This document shows positions 32,691-45,055 of a DNA stretch of 64,000 bases, piece by piece. Positions within the stretch are counted from its first letter, which is position 1; the number at the start of each line of letters is the position of its first letter. The DNA is from Populus alba (Eukaryota; Streptophyta; Magnoliopsida; Malpighiales; Salicaceae), in contig NC_133287.1 in the NCBI RefSeq assembly GCF_005239225.2, forward strand, positions 14,179,493 through 14,243,492. The letters run 5' to 3'. The notes under the pieces were generated by a model. It saw only the letters and a list, made by a program, of their open reading frames with translations, was not told the origin of the DNA and searched no databases. A program made the position numbers and the translations under genes.

Positions 32691-34266
32691 CCGGGGTGAG
32701 TGAATGGTTAACCTCGACAAATGATGTCTTAAAAGAAGGGCCAGATTTAAGATTATAGTTGATTGCAAGAACTGGTGCATCTATATGTACTGCAAGTTGT
32801 GTATAGCAAGAACATAAAGGAACTACAAATGTTACGCTTCAAACATGAGATAATGTTAATGCTTCATTAAACTGCTAGACCATTTTCTTATTGTTATTAT
32901 TATTGTTATTATTATTATTAAGTAATTGCATTCTTGTAAATGTTTTGTTCTGCAGTAGGGACGTCATACCAACAAGGTGCTTAGGAAACCCGATTCACAG
33001 GAACCCATTTTTGCAAGAATCATGTAGTTGCATTCTAAATCATGATGTATTTTATATGAAGCAATGTACTGAATGTATAACTATTATTAGATCCTTTTAG
33101 ATTATATTCGTGATGACTATTTGTAGGATAGAATACAAACTCATGACTATGCATGCATATTTTAAATGCGAACTTCTAGTCATGCAAACATAATATTATG
33201 AGTTTATGTAAGATTCACTTTTAAATGAAATGTTAGTTGTTATTGATGTATGGATTATATATTGATGATGTGAAGGGAACATGTTCGCCGATTTCCGACA
33301 TGATATGTGTCAAGTGTAAAAAAAAAAAAAAATTACTGTTGTTTTGGGCTTGAAAAGCCGGGTTGTTACATAGGGACTAATCTAGATTTTTTCCATATTT
33401 TTATGGCCAAATTGTAACTTTTATCAAATGGAGGACCAAACTAAAATTTGTCATAAATCCATGAATATACTGAAATTATGACCTTAATTATTCCTCAAAT
33501 CTATCCAGGATGTATCATTATGCTCTAGGGACCATTCTGGAATTTTACCAAATTTTTAGGGTCAAATTGTAATTTTTTGTCAAATTGGAGGACCAAATTG
33601 AAAGTGTCAAATTCTCTTATCTATACACTAATTATGTCCATAATTCATATGTTATTCTGTTCAGAATCTCGGAATATGCTCCAGGGACCAATTTGTAATT
33701 TTCCTAAGGACTAAATGTAATTTTTGCAAATTGAGGGACCAAATTGAATTTTCATCATCTTCAACCTCCAATCCAGAATTTTAACAGAAACCTATTGTTC
33801 TCCCCTGATTTTTAACTCAAAATTCACCATTCAAACAAAACTATAACTCAAAATCATCACAATCTTCCATAATCAACTAAATCATCAATTAACCACAACA
33901 ATCAACTCCTAACATTCAATTTAATTCATCAATTAAACTCAAAACACAAATTTCATAACCCTAACATTTATCAAAACCGAAATTAAAGCTAAAGAAAACA
34001 TATTATACATATTAAAGCATAATCTTACCCCTTTTTACTTATTTCTTCCAACTCCTTTCTTTTTTCCCTTATTTTCCCATCTTTTCTCTTCTTCTTCTTT
34101 CTCCTGCCGATTCTCTCTCAAATTTTCAGATCCATCTTTTTTTTTCTTCTATTTATATTTATTATGTTTATCTAATTATCACATTACCCCTCATTCATTT
34201 ATACCCACACTTTAAACCTTCAAGAGCTTTATTGTATTTTCCAACTCATTAATTCAAAACGTTACA

Positions 34267-34513
34267 ATATGCATGTTTAAAAATTTATAATATAAGATGT
34301 AATTGCTTAAACTGTAACATAAAAGTAAAATCGCAAACAAACCTTAGAAGATTTTTTATAATTATCCCTTAATTTATTTATCACCTCCAAAAGTAAAATA
34401 AAGCCAAGCATCAAAATTAAAAAATAAAGAAAAGAAAAGAAAGTTCACCTAGATTATCGTGCCAATGTCCAAATGCCATCATAGCACAATGGCGACCGCC
34501 AACTTGCCCTGTT

Positions 34514-34546
<33 letters not shown>

Positions 34547-36185
34547 CAATTCTTTTATTTTTTGTGTTTCCAGGATAAAGTTGAATTTTGGACTCATGAT
34601 TGACTTTATGGCCTCAGAAGTCAGATCCATTACGACTGCTTCGGGAGGCCACCAATTGCCAACCTTATCCGATTTAAAATAAGTTTGCATACACATGGCA
34701 TCGAAACATTAAAATAAGATATTTAATTTTTATATATTTTTTATTTTTAAAAAAAATTATGCTTTTTTTTTTTTTTTAATTTTCTAAATAATACTTTAAG
34801 ATTAAGACTAGTAAAATTTACATGCAAACTAACCTAATATAAATATATCTTTTTAGTTTTAAATTAAAAAAAAATCTATTAATGGATGATAAAATATCAT
34901 AAATATATAAAGCGTAATGTTTGAAAGGAAGGAAGGACGATATGATTAACTAATTACAATTACAATTACAAAATTAACTAAAACAAAACCTTTTTTCATT
35001 GTTTCTTTCACTTGAGTCACTGTATACGAGAACAATCACACTAGGTCTAGCCCCTCATCTTTTTCTTTCACTGAAAAACTTGTTTATAATTCTAATCTCT
35101 ATTTTTATAAAAAAAAAATTGTTCCCTTACATTATATTCTTGAGATTTCAACGCATATATTATTTTTATTTGTGCAAAACATTATATTTGTGATGTAAAA
35201 AAAAAAACACAACGACATTAAAATTCCTTGATTTTTCAAAATAGAACTTTATTTTATTAGTTTTAAAAAATTGAAACAACAAGGACAACATTGAAACACT
35301 CACACAAATGCATCTTTTATCACTTTTGGCAAGAAAAAATACAGTTTGGTCCCTAAGTTTTAACTTTTTCTCCTTTTCGATCCCTTTTTTTTGTTGGTTT
35401 CATGTTCGATACTAAACTTCATTTGTTCTATGTTTTAGTCACTAAACTTTGAGAGGAGACATATAGAGAGTTATTTGAAAATGAAGGGAAAGAAAAAGTT
35501 ATTGGTCGGCCACATTTCAGTCACTAAAAACCTATGATCGACAAAAAGGTGTATTTTCATTGTAAAAATTGAATTTAAAGTGTAAAAAGCTCTTCTCATG
35601 CACAATTTATTTTGATTGGAAGTTTTAATATGTATTATGTTGATTTATAACAAAGGAAATCACCCTCATGCCATTTGATTAAATAAAGTTTTGTGCTACT
35701 CGCCACTTCTTAAGGGGAATATAAGTCAAAACAATGACAAGAATATTTCTAGTGGAACACTTTTACAATCCCAGGAGAGATAGTACCTAGTTTTGTGTCA
35801 TTGGGTTCCTTTTAAAAAGAAAGGTGTCATTAAGGTTTTTTTAACCTTACATGTCATTAGAAAAAGAAGATCAAGTTTAGGGATGAATTTATTACTTTGA
35901 TTTCATTGTGTTTTTTTTTTTAAGGATTTAAAGGCCTTTTAAGGTTAGAGATTGATTTATTATGATTCTTAGAGTTATTATTTAGTGTTTTTAGTTGAAA
36001 ATATATTGAAAAATAAACCTTTGGATAAAACAAAACCCTGCCCAGACTTTCCAGCCACTCTTTAGTGGCTAGAAACTAGACAAGAAAATGACAGATCCTT
36101 TTCTTTTAAAACATCAAGAAATCATGGCTCCTAGACTTGCCTTAAAAGCCCACGTGTGTAAAATCTTCTTTTTTTATGGCAAAAT
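34267..36185. other. AT-rich spacer without recognised gene
   Basis: Includes a ~25-T run followed by A-run (34512-34547), many poly-A/T tracts, and a passage with 'tttggtccctaagttttaact' and 'ttttagtcactaaactttgag' (35340-35460) resembling non-coding repeat DNA of LTR elements. No domain in the short ORFs. Confidence 0.45.
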
Positions 36186-37171
36186 TGTAACAACCCTAAT
36201 TTTTTTGAATTGATATTAATTATAATGATCTGAAAGTTTTTGTTATTATTATTATTATTATTATTATTTCTACTGAAGATTCGGTAGAGTTTTTCTATAG
36301 TTTCAATACCAAGTTATCGATCTAGTATATTCACAATTTGTTGGTGATCCAACTATCACTTGTAGGCATCCGGGACTCCCATAATTTAATTATCACACAA
36401 ACATTCATTTTCTTCAACATTCATTTAATAAAATGAAGTTGTAACAATTTTAAATTATAATTAAAAATGAATCTAAAACTTAAATGGATGAACCTTCATA
36501 ATTATCACAATTTATATAATGCATACAAAAGAAACAACTTCCTTAAATACAACATTCATAATTAAATTCAATAGGTAAATACAATTTGATTACAAAACTA
36601 GATTAAAACAAAATATATTCTTCCCAAATTACATTGATTTAATTTTACAAAATATGCATACTAATAAATCTACTTCTCCATTCGATGATAGGAAGAACCT
36701 TAAAATTATTTATATTAGACATTATCAACTTTTTACTCAATAATTATTTATCATTACTTTCTATATCTAATGTGATTACACACACACCCCCAAATTTTAG
36801 TTCATCAATAAATCATTTACTACCATTCCTCTTTTTCCATCACCAACATCCAATTTATGATTCTTAATTGCCTATTTACTAAGACACTAATCCTTGTTAT
36901 CCAAGAGATTAGTCTCTTTAATTGTCTATTAACTAGGGAATCAATCATATTCGTCATAGAAATAAATTTCATTAATCGCCTATTTAATTCTCTTTTGTTC
37001 CACCTCATTTCCCTCTAATTACTTTATGCTTTGTAACTTTTTATTTTATCCAAATTTTCCCTTTTATCATCTAATTTCATTTCATTTGACTTGATCCAAT
37101 TTATTTCCCAAGCTATAAATAAATTTCTTTTATTTCTATTTTTTAGGAAAAGATTTAACCAGGTTTTCACA
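36186..37171 (-). repeat. 3' LTR of a deleted Tekay-type element
   Basis: On the minus strand it starts TGTGAAAACCTGG (37171), immediately after a purine tract TTAGAAGGGGAGAA (37172-37185), and ends TTAGGGTTGTTACA (36186). Length 986 bp. Its start matches the diverged partner LTR at 38920-39536. Confidence 0.75.
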
Positions 37172-37185
37172 TTCTCCCCTTCTAA

Positions 37186-38919
37186 TAATATATTTCATCC
37201 CCAAAATTTAATTCCCGTACTTGAGTCTAAAAATAGTTTGAGATATTTCCTCTTTATCTCTAGCTCCCTCTCCCATGTCTCTTCTTAGATTTGGGAATTT
37301 CTCCATAATACTTTAAGAATTAAAATCTTTTTCTTTCTAAGTTCCTTCTCTTTACGATCCAAAATCTTCACCGACGTCATTTTAATTATCAAATCCTTGT
37401 TAATTTCTAGAAGGACTTGCAATAGAAATTGGGATGGGTCTACTTCAGCCTTTCTCAACAAAGAGATATGAAATGCATCATGAATTTTGTCCAAATATGA
37501 GGGCAAATCTAACTTGTAGACCATTGGCCCTACCCTCTTGATGACATCGAATGGTTCAATGTATATCGATGTCAGTTTTCTCTCTATACCAAATCTTATT
37601 ATATGCTTCTTCGAAGCAACTTTTACAAATACTTTATCTCCAGTAATGAACTCAAAAGGTCTTCTCCTGTTATCTGCATAGCTTATTTACATATCCTGGG
37701 TAACTTTCATTCTATCCTTTATAATTTTTATCTTTTTTTAAGTAACTTGTACGATCTCTACCCCAATGAGCTTTTTATCCCCAACTTCTTCCCTAACACA
37801 CTAGCGTCCAACATCTTCTACCATATAAAACTTCATAGGGAGCCATCCTTATCATAGCTTGATAGCTGTTATTATAGGTGAATTCAACCAAAGGTAGGTG
37901 ATCCTCTCAATTACCATTAAATTCCAACATACATGTTTTTTTGTAAATCCCCCAATATTTGGATGGTTTTCTTAGATTCTCCATCAGCCTAGGGATGAAA
38001 AGTTGTGCTCAAATTCAACTTTGTTCCTAAAGCATGTTAGATACTTGGCCATAAGCGAGAGGTAAACCTAGGATCTCGATCTGAAATAATTGACATAGGC
38101 ATCCCATGTAATTTCACCACATAATTCATGTACAACTTTGCCAATTTATTGACTGAATTTGTCATCTTTATATGCAATAAAAGCACAAACTTGGTTAGCC
38201 AATCCATAATTACCTAAACAACATCTCTACCCCTTCTCTCCTTAGAAAATCTTAGCATGAAATCCATGGTGTTATTTTCTTACTTCTATTTGGGTATCAA
38301 TAGTGGTTGTAACAACCTTGTTGGTTTATAGTGTTGTACTTTCACTTGCTGGCACACTCCACACTTGGTCATATATTCAACTATTTATTTCTTCATATTT
38401 AGCCACCAGTAAAATTATTTTAGATCATAGTACTTCTAGGGTGTGTTGCAAATATAGACTCATGGGCTTCTTGCAGTATTTTATTTTCTAATGCCTTATT
38501 TTCTAGCAAGTACATTTTCCTTCCAAATACTATCGTTTCATCCTCCAAGATCTGAATAGAAGTTTTAATTCCTAACTTCACCTTGCCTCTTATCTAACCT
38601 ACTTCAAAATCTTTTTGTTGAGCTTTCAACACTCTATCCCAAGTACCAATTTAACCCTTAACTAAGCTACCAACGAATTCTTGTGTCCAGCTTTTATCTT
38701 GGTGTTAATCTTTTTTAACTCTAATACTTTCTTTTATACATGCATATCTCATGCCATGTTCTTGCAACCAAGGGTGTTGACAACAAGATTTGCCCTCCAT
38801 TGATGATACTCTATCACACAATCATAATCCTTGATCAATTCCACCCAACTTCTTTGTCGTATGTTCAGTTTCTTCTATGTCATCAAATAAAAAAATATAT
38901 ATTACTGAAATTTTAGGTT
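37186..38919 (-). pseudogene. Tekay-type RNase H end and integrase, internally deleted element
   Basis: Minus strand from about 38885: RNase H tail (RQRSWVELIKDYDCVIEY), then an integrase zinc-binding piece with TKCGVCQQVKVQHYKPTRLL (about 38350). The integrase core has VIMDWLTKFVLLLHIKMTNS and the second catalytic Asp in PMSIISDRDPRFTSRLW (about 38070). The C-terminal piece is MVYKLDLPSYLDKIHDAFHI (37524). RT, protease, gag and PBS are absent: the RNase H tail abuts the upstream LTR directly. Many stops. Confidence 0.82.
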
Positions 38920-39536
38920 TGTTGCATTACCCATTCTTAATTCATGATAATAATCATTAATCAATATCAATAACATTTATCCATTATATAATCAATACAA
39001 TTTCATCCTCACAAAAGCATAGCATTCACAATTCATTAATAAAAACTCAAATTCAATGCAATTAATCTATTTGAAGGCATTTCTTACCTTAAATGGATGA
39101 TTTTTTTAAGTGTTGGAAGTTTAGGAAATCAAGTCCCCTTTAATTCCACGTCCCTCTTTTTTTTTTTTCTCAAAACCCTAACCTTTAATTTACTCTCCAA
39201 AAGCTCACCCAAAACCCTTAATCTCCCCTTTTAATTCCTTTGCTAAGCTTAAAAATACCCTAATCTCTCTTTTTTGGTTGAATTTTGCAAGAATTTTGAA
39301 GAAAATATCACAATTTCTTCCTCTTTTCTCATGTAAATTGTCAGCTAAGTGGAGAAGAAATGAGTATTTATACCCTAATTTTTCATTAATTACACATTGC
39401 CCCCCGTTGCATGTAATTCTCTTTTGTTCCACCTTATTTCCCTCTGAGTACTATATGATTTGATCCAATTTATTTCATGGCATAAAAATAAATTTCTTTT
39501 AATTTTTTTGAGAAAATATGTAACTGGGCTTTCATA
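38920..39536 (-). repeat. 5' LTR (shortened) of the deleted Tekay-type element
   Basis: On the minus strand it begins TATGAAAGCCCAGTTAC (39536; terminal TG changed to TA). It shares with 36700-37171 the block 'tttgatccaatttatttc.....ataaataaatttctttt'. It ends near 38920, but no PBS follows, which agrees with the internal deletion. Boundaries are approximate. Confidence 0.6.
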
Positions 39537-40588
39537 TAGGCACACTAGCTTAATATTTTAGGCCTTGGTGCCTAACCTTTTTCTATTATATTTGTTTAAG
39601 ATTTTTGATTGAGATGCTCTAAAAATAAAATACTAGACATGATATTATCAATTTTAACAAAGTTTTTAAATAATATTATAGGTTTTTATGGAGTATTGAA
39701 AATTTCCTTTTCAATTATTATATATTTAATATGAAAAAACAAAACAATTGCTCATGAACATTCAATGAAATTTTTTTTTCCGATTTTTTACCTAGTTTTA
39801 TCACATTAATTAAGTGTTTTGCCTTCAATCACATTACAAAAATTAAGATATTATTTTAATATATTTTTTTATTGAAACTTGCTTTTGAGATTATAATGAT
39901 TTTTTTTTAATCTAAAAAACTATGTTTCCAAGTAAAAAGTATATTTTGTTATAACAATAAAGAGATGCATTGATAAAGTAATGAAATTTAGATTAAAGAG
40001 ATATTTTTTCTATTTATTTTAAATGATTGAAATTTTTAACAAACCTTTATTTTAATTGTCTCTCTCTTATATTAAAAAAATGTGCTACTAATAAAAAATC
40101 TTGTCATTAATTTTAAGAATATCATCGATTGCTTTCTGAATAATTATGTGGTAGCATGATATGTAGATTTTTTTTTTTTAAAAAATTGCTTGTTGATATT
40201 GGATGAGAATAGAATACCCATTTTGTATTGTACTTTTTTGTATGGTTTTCTCAAATTTCTTGTTTGAATGTTTTTTCATGTTGGCGCGTAAAATGATATA
40301 TTCTTTTTTTTTTCCCACAATTATAATAGATTTTTGCTTAAAGCACAACGCTTCTCATAAAAAAAAATATGATTTTTTTTAAATAAAAAAGAAATGCATA
40401 ATTTAGAAAATTAGGTTTTTGATTAAAAACATACTCTTTTTTTTTTCTAGTTGAAATTATCAAAAATAATTTTTTTAAAAATTTAAAATATTTATTTTTA
40501 ATATATTTTTGAATAAAAATCATATTTATCACACTCATAAATTTTTTTTAATATATGTGGCGCTCCATCTACAAATAAATGGGTCCAA
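39537..40588. other. AT-rich intergenic region upstream of the host gene
   Basis: Poly-A/T tracts throughout; no motif, LTR end or exon recognised. It ends at an (AT)n run. Confidence 0.5.
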
Positions 40589-40614
40589 ATATATATATAT
40601 ATATATATATATAT
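40589..40614. repeat. (AT)n microsatellite 5' of aldose 1-epimerase gene
   Basis: About 13 AT units, ending 200 bp before the ATG at 40814. Whether it serves as a TATA region cannot be told. No cleaner TATA box was found nearer the ATG. Confidence 0.75.
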
Positions 40615-40813
40615 GGGGCCCTAGGTGGAGAAATCAAGAATCTTGTCACGCTTGTTCCTTTACCTAGTCAACACAACCGGCTACCATTGAAGGAGCAAAC
40701 CGAGAAGAACAGTGCTGCTGTATACCATATTATCAGTTTCAAATTTTCAATGCACACCCATACAACTTCTGATACATAAAGGCCAAACATATCTCATAAT
40801 CTGAGTGGAAAAG

Positions 40814-43562
40814 ATGGCCAAGTTTTGTGTGTTGTTGTGTTTTAGCCTGCTGCTGATTTTCTGGTTTCCAGCTATTGGCTCTGCAACAAAGGAAGAGGTT
40901 GGGATGTATGAGCTCAAGAAAGGAAATTTCTCTGTGAAACTTACCAATTATGGCGCACATATTATCTCCCTTCTTCTCCCTGATAAATACGGTACAGTTT
41001 TCTTCATCCATTATTTATTTCTTGAAATTTATTTGTTAATTCCTTATTTTGGGAACGTATGACATTTTGCATTTCAGGTTCAAGAAGATGAGTTCTCATG
41101 CTAAAGTTTTGTTTCTTGCTTTTGTGTTAATTAACAAATTAAAACAGGAAAGTTAGCTGATATTGTCCTTGGCTATGATACTATCAAGGAATACAAGGTG
41201 AGATTTGTTCTTCTTCTTCTTTATTTTCCTTGTTTTTGCTTTGGTTTTATGAAAGTATATGATTTCACATTCTTTTACAAATTGATCCACACTGTTGATT
41301 GTTCAATCTGTGTCTTTCTCTTTCAAGCCAATGGCACTCAGAATAAGATGATGGGTTCTTCTGCAGGACCACGACTCGCAGGGCAAAAAAAGTTATTAAA
41401 ATTCCTTTGGGTTAAAGCTAGATCAGCTAGCTGTATAATTTGTCGTACTCAAATATGTTTCTTCTCGGTAGTCGATCTGATGAATTATTATTATTATTAT
41501 AGTTCATATTTATCACTTCAAAAAATACTTTGTCGAGTCTGTTCAAACTTGTCTGATTCTTCTTACAGTACCGGCCCCTCTTCGTCTTATCTCGTGCTGC
41601 ATTTATTAAAATATCATAGGTTGATGCATTTTCATACGACAACACAGAGAATAATTCCATGTGATATTTATTAGATATGTATCATCTCTTGGTTAAATTC
41701 AAAAGTCAAATCTTTATCTTGGGAACTGCATTATTAAGTCTCAGCATGTGGTTTTTCCTTTGACTCATTGGGATATATTTGACTTCAACGAAGAAATTAA
41801 TTATATTACTTTTGGTTTTTTTTTTTTTTATTGTATTGCTGTGATGGATTCCATCTGTAACTTGTTTAGAAAGAATAATCAAGCATTTCCCTTTTCTTTT
41901 ATTTTTTACTTTTAATTTTTCTAGCATCATCCATGTAAATATTTTCATATCTATAACAATCATTAAATCAATTTATTTAATTGCTTTTTCAAATGCAACG
42001 AATTATCTCTATGAAATTCTTGACTGATTCTTTTTAGTATGCAGTCATTGGATGTCAGTGGTCCAAAACATTGTCAAGGAAAAAAAAAACAAAACAAAAA
42101 AGAAAAGAAAACATATGGGTAGCAGATTAATTTGCTGGCTCTTCGAGATATACGAGTGGATGATGCTTTTGGCAGTGGATTTCTTAATGATGTTTTATTT
42201 ACATTTTAAAGAAAATCGATTCTCTTAAATATATCTCGAAGAGACTAATTTGTTTGTTCTTGCACTTCATCCTATACCTCATTGCCATTGTAAAAGAACT
42301 AGTTTAAACGGTTGGTGAGATCATGAAAATAGTTTTGGTCATTAAACCTTTATGTTGTATTAAAAAACTATTTTAATTCAAAAGTTGCCACTTTGATTTT
42401 CTTTGTTTTCACTTCATGTATATCGGATTGATAACGTTGTGCAGAATGATTCATCAAACTTTGGAGCCACTGTGGGACGAGTTGCCAATAGAATTGCTGG
42501 TGCTCAATTTACTTTGAATGGAACTCTATATAAACTAGTTGCTAATGAAGGGAAGAACATGCTTCATGGTAAAATATACATCTTGCAAAGTAGAATTTTT
42601 CCCCATATTGATTAATTTTCTATCAACTTGAATTGAAGAGATATCTTTTTCTCTTTTTTTTTTTTTTTTCTTTTTTTTTTTCTTTTGGCACTAATTGCTT
42701 ACATGGATATCAGGCGGCTCTAAAGGATTTAGTACGGTTGTTTGGAAAGTGAAAAAGTACAGCCCTGAAGGACGGACTCCTTGCATTGTCTTTGCCTATC
42801 ACAGCTTTGATGGTGAAGAAGGTCAGCAAGTCTTTCAAGCCATAATTTTTCACACTAGCTACAGGCTCAACACATATATGTGTATGAGCATAAATGACAC
42901 CTGCAACAGAAATTAAAGTTATGAATACATTTTTCATATACACAGGATTCCCCGGTGATCTCCATGTAATTGTGGGATACAAGCTCCTTGGAGACAACAA
43001 GTTGCGTATAACAATGAAAGCAAAAGCTCTAAACAAGGCCACTCCGGTTAATCTAGTTAACCATGCCTATTGGAACCTTGGTGGACACAATAGTGGTGAT
43101 ATCTTGTCAGAGGAAATTCAGATCTTCGCTTCGCACTACACTCCTGTTGACAGCAAACTCATTCCTACAGGAGAGATTGTGACAGTGAAAGGAACACCCT
43201 ATGATTTTCTCAAACCCAGCACCATCGGAAGCAAGATCAACAAACTCACTAATGGCTATGACATCAACTATGCACTTGATGGAAGTGGAAACGACAAGTT
43301 GAAGAAAGCAGCAATTGTGCATGATAAGAAGTCTGGAAGAATGATGGAGATATTAACAAATCAACCAGGTGTGCAGTTCTACACAAGCAACACTTTGCAC
43401 CAAAAAGGAAAAGGTGGATTCGTGTATGAACCTTATGCAGCTCTTTGTCTAGAGACTCAAGGATTTCCTGATTCAGTAAATCACCCCAACTTCCCCTCAC
43501 AGATTGTGAATCCAGGGACGTACTATAAGCATCAGATGTTGATCAAGTTTTCGAATTTCTAG
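40814..43562 (+). CDS. Aldose 1-epimerase (galactose mutarotase-like), five exons, apparently intact
   Basis: Interconverts alpha and beta anomers of aldoses such as glucose and galactose. Exons by eye: 40814-40991, 41148-41197, 42445-42568, 42714-42821 and 42946-43562. All introns are GT-AG, and the sum of 1077 nt gives 358 residues, normal for the family. The start is the ATG of MAKFCVLL; an in-frame GTG nine bases earlier is not needed. Residues 1-24 form a hydrophobic signal peptide, suggesting entry to the secretory pathway. GATVGRVANRIAG spans about 83-95 and MLHGG about 115-119. The catalytic acid His is in VNHAYWNL (about 193), and the catalytic base Glu is in ALCLETQGFPD (about 323). 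No stop or frameshift was seen. Intron 2 is long (1247 bp). It is the only host gene between two retroelement blocks. Confidence 0.95.
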
Positions 43563-44143
43563 ATAATTCGGGACACCAAACTTTCACAAGAAATAAGCAA
43601 GATGATTGTGTGTTTTCAGAGTGCTTTTGGCATAGTTTCGAAATTGGAGATCATCACTTGTACTTTCTATCATCTAAAGTCATGTGATTTTGTTGCTCAA
43701 TGAAATAATCAATAATTGCTCCAGAGTGCAGAGATGTTTAATACTTCATATATATTAAACAATCTTCTTGGCCACCTTTCAGTACTAAATGTGTTTTTCG
43801 CTTCATGGAAGTAATTGCGGTTGAGCTATTTTCAGGTTCGCCACCCCTAAAGGAATGTGCCAGAAATTTAAACCTCAGGTTTGAGATAGAGCTTCGAATA
43901 TATTCCAAGCATTTAACTTTTAGAACCTGCTCCTTTTTATTGGAGGATCTAGTGAAGCACACATGCAATTATACATTGTGCGTCTTGCATTGGAAACTAC
44001 AGGTTGAGTCCAACAGCATGTTCAACCCCCTTTGTAGTGGCGGAGCTAGATAATTTGGCTCGAAAAACATATCAATAAGAACAGTTTTATTTATATATGC
44101 TATCACCGAATGTATACATTTTGATATGGAATTATAATTATTA
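43563..44143. other. 3' UTR and flank of the aldose 1-epimerase gene
   Basis: An 'aatgaaataatcaataa' stretch (about 43699-43716) could serve as polyadenylation signals. Beyond about 43740 no gene is seen. 'tagtggcggagctaga' at about 44034 marks the approach to the Copia fragment, whose LTR I could not delimit. Confidence 0.45.
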
Positions 44144-45012
44144 TTAATTATTTCTAACAAATGCATCCCTTGCTATTGGTTTTATGAGTGGATCTGCAAC
44201 CATAGAATTTATAGAAATGTGTTTTAGAATCACGTCATGTTCAGTAACTGCTTCTTTAATGTAGTGATATCTCATCTTGATGTGGCTGGTCTTTCCATGG
44301 TATTTTAGATCTTTGGTCACAGCTACTGTAGCAGTGTTATCATAGTAAATTATCACTGGGTCTAAAGCTAATTTGATAATTTTCAAATGATACATGAAAC
44401 TCTTTAACCAAATAAGATCTTGTGTTATTATGGAATAAGCTACATACTCAGCCTCTATAGTAAATAAAGCTATGCAGTATTATTTGTTGCTCCTCCATGG
44501 TATTGCACTATCATTAAGAAAAAAAAGCATATCCCGAAGTTGATTTGAATTGGTCGACATCTTCTCCCCAATCAGCATCAGAGTAACCAATCAATCATAA
44601 GTCTTTATTTCCTTGGTAACATAACATGTAATTCGAAGTTTTTTTCATATATTATAGAATCCTTTTGACTGTCATCCAGTGTTTCTAACTAGGGTTTGAG
44701 TGATGTCGGCTAACCAATTCAACAATATAACATATATCTCACATGTGTATGTACATCATTGCATACATCAAACTACTAACGACATTGGCATAAGGTACTC
44801 TGAATATTTTCTACTTTTTTTTATGTAGTCTTGGGACACATATCATGGCTCAGGCTCAAGCTTTTATGAACAGGGGTGTATATTGGTTTGCTATCTTGCA
44901 TGTGATAAGGCTTCAACATCTTTTTGATGTAAGTTTCTTGAGATAAACCCAAAAGCCTTTTAGTGTTATCTCTTATGATTTTCACACCAAGAATATACCT
45001 GGCCTCACCCAT
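44144..45012 (-). pseudogene. Copia RT-RNase H C-terminal fragment
   Basis: The minus strand from 45012 gives MGEARYILGVKIIRDNTKRL, LGLSQETYIKKMLKPYHMQD (RT connection), then, in broken frames, a weakly readable middle. The RNase H end has DPVIIYYDNTATVAVTKDLK and KTSHIKMRYHYIKEAVTEHD followed by MVADPLIKPI (44395-44144). It is a different Copia lineage from the 13394 element, truncated on its 5' side by the LTR starting at 45056. Confidence 0.88.
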
Positions 45013-45055
45013 ATCTTAAATTTCAAAGTTTGATTATAACCATTTTTTAGTAGTT

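Larger units (their letters stand above)
29727..33370 (+). repeat. 3.6-kb solo LTR with perfect TSD and internal tandem arrays
   Basis: Starts TGTAAACCCCCGG and ends GGCTTGAAAAGCCGGGTTGTTACA's terminal ACA at 33370. Both flanks are taggg (29722-29726 and 33371-33375). A TATA-like tataaata sits at 30017-30024. Downstream lie a 153-bp higher-order array (31138-31690) and a 49-bp array (about 32364-32690). The end region and the 49-bp array match the LTR at 48131-51569. No coding region is attached. Confidence 0.88.
28519..34266 (-). repeat. Tekay/Del-type 5' LTR, interrupted by another LTR
   Basis: On the minus strand it starts at about 34266 (TGTAACGTTTTGAATT) and ends CCGGGTTTCAGGTCGTGACA at 28519, next to the PBS. 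A 3.64-kb solo LTR with TSD (29722-33370) splits it; the rest sums to about 2.1 kb. Its U3 part (33371-33760) holds three diverged ~155-bp repeats of an 'agggaccaaattg' phrase. The outer start is tentative, being chosen only by a TG terminus. Confidence 0.65.

Noticed and set aside
28519..33370. One 4.85-kb minus LTR running from 33370 to 28519
   Set aside because: The perfect taggg duplication at 29722-29726 and 33371-33375 shows that 29727-33370 is a separate insertion.
41198..42444. Extra exon in the long intron 2 of the aldose 1-epimerase gene (for example within the 41198-41674 ORF)
   Set aside because: Exons 2 and 3 join in frame and match the family without a gap; the ORF in the intron has no family motif.
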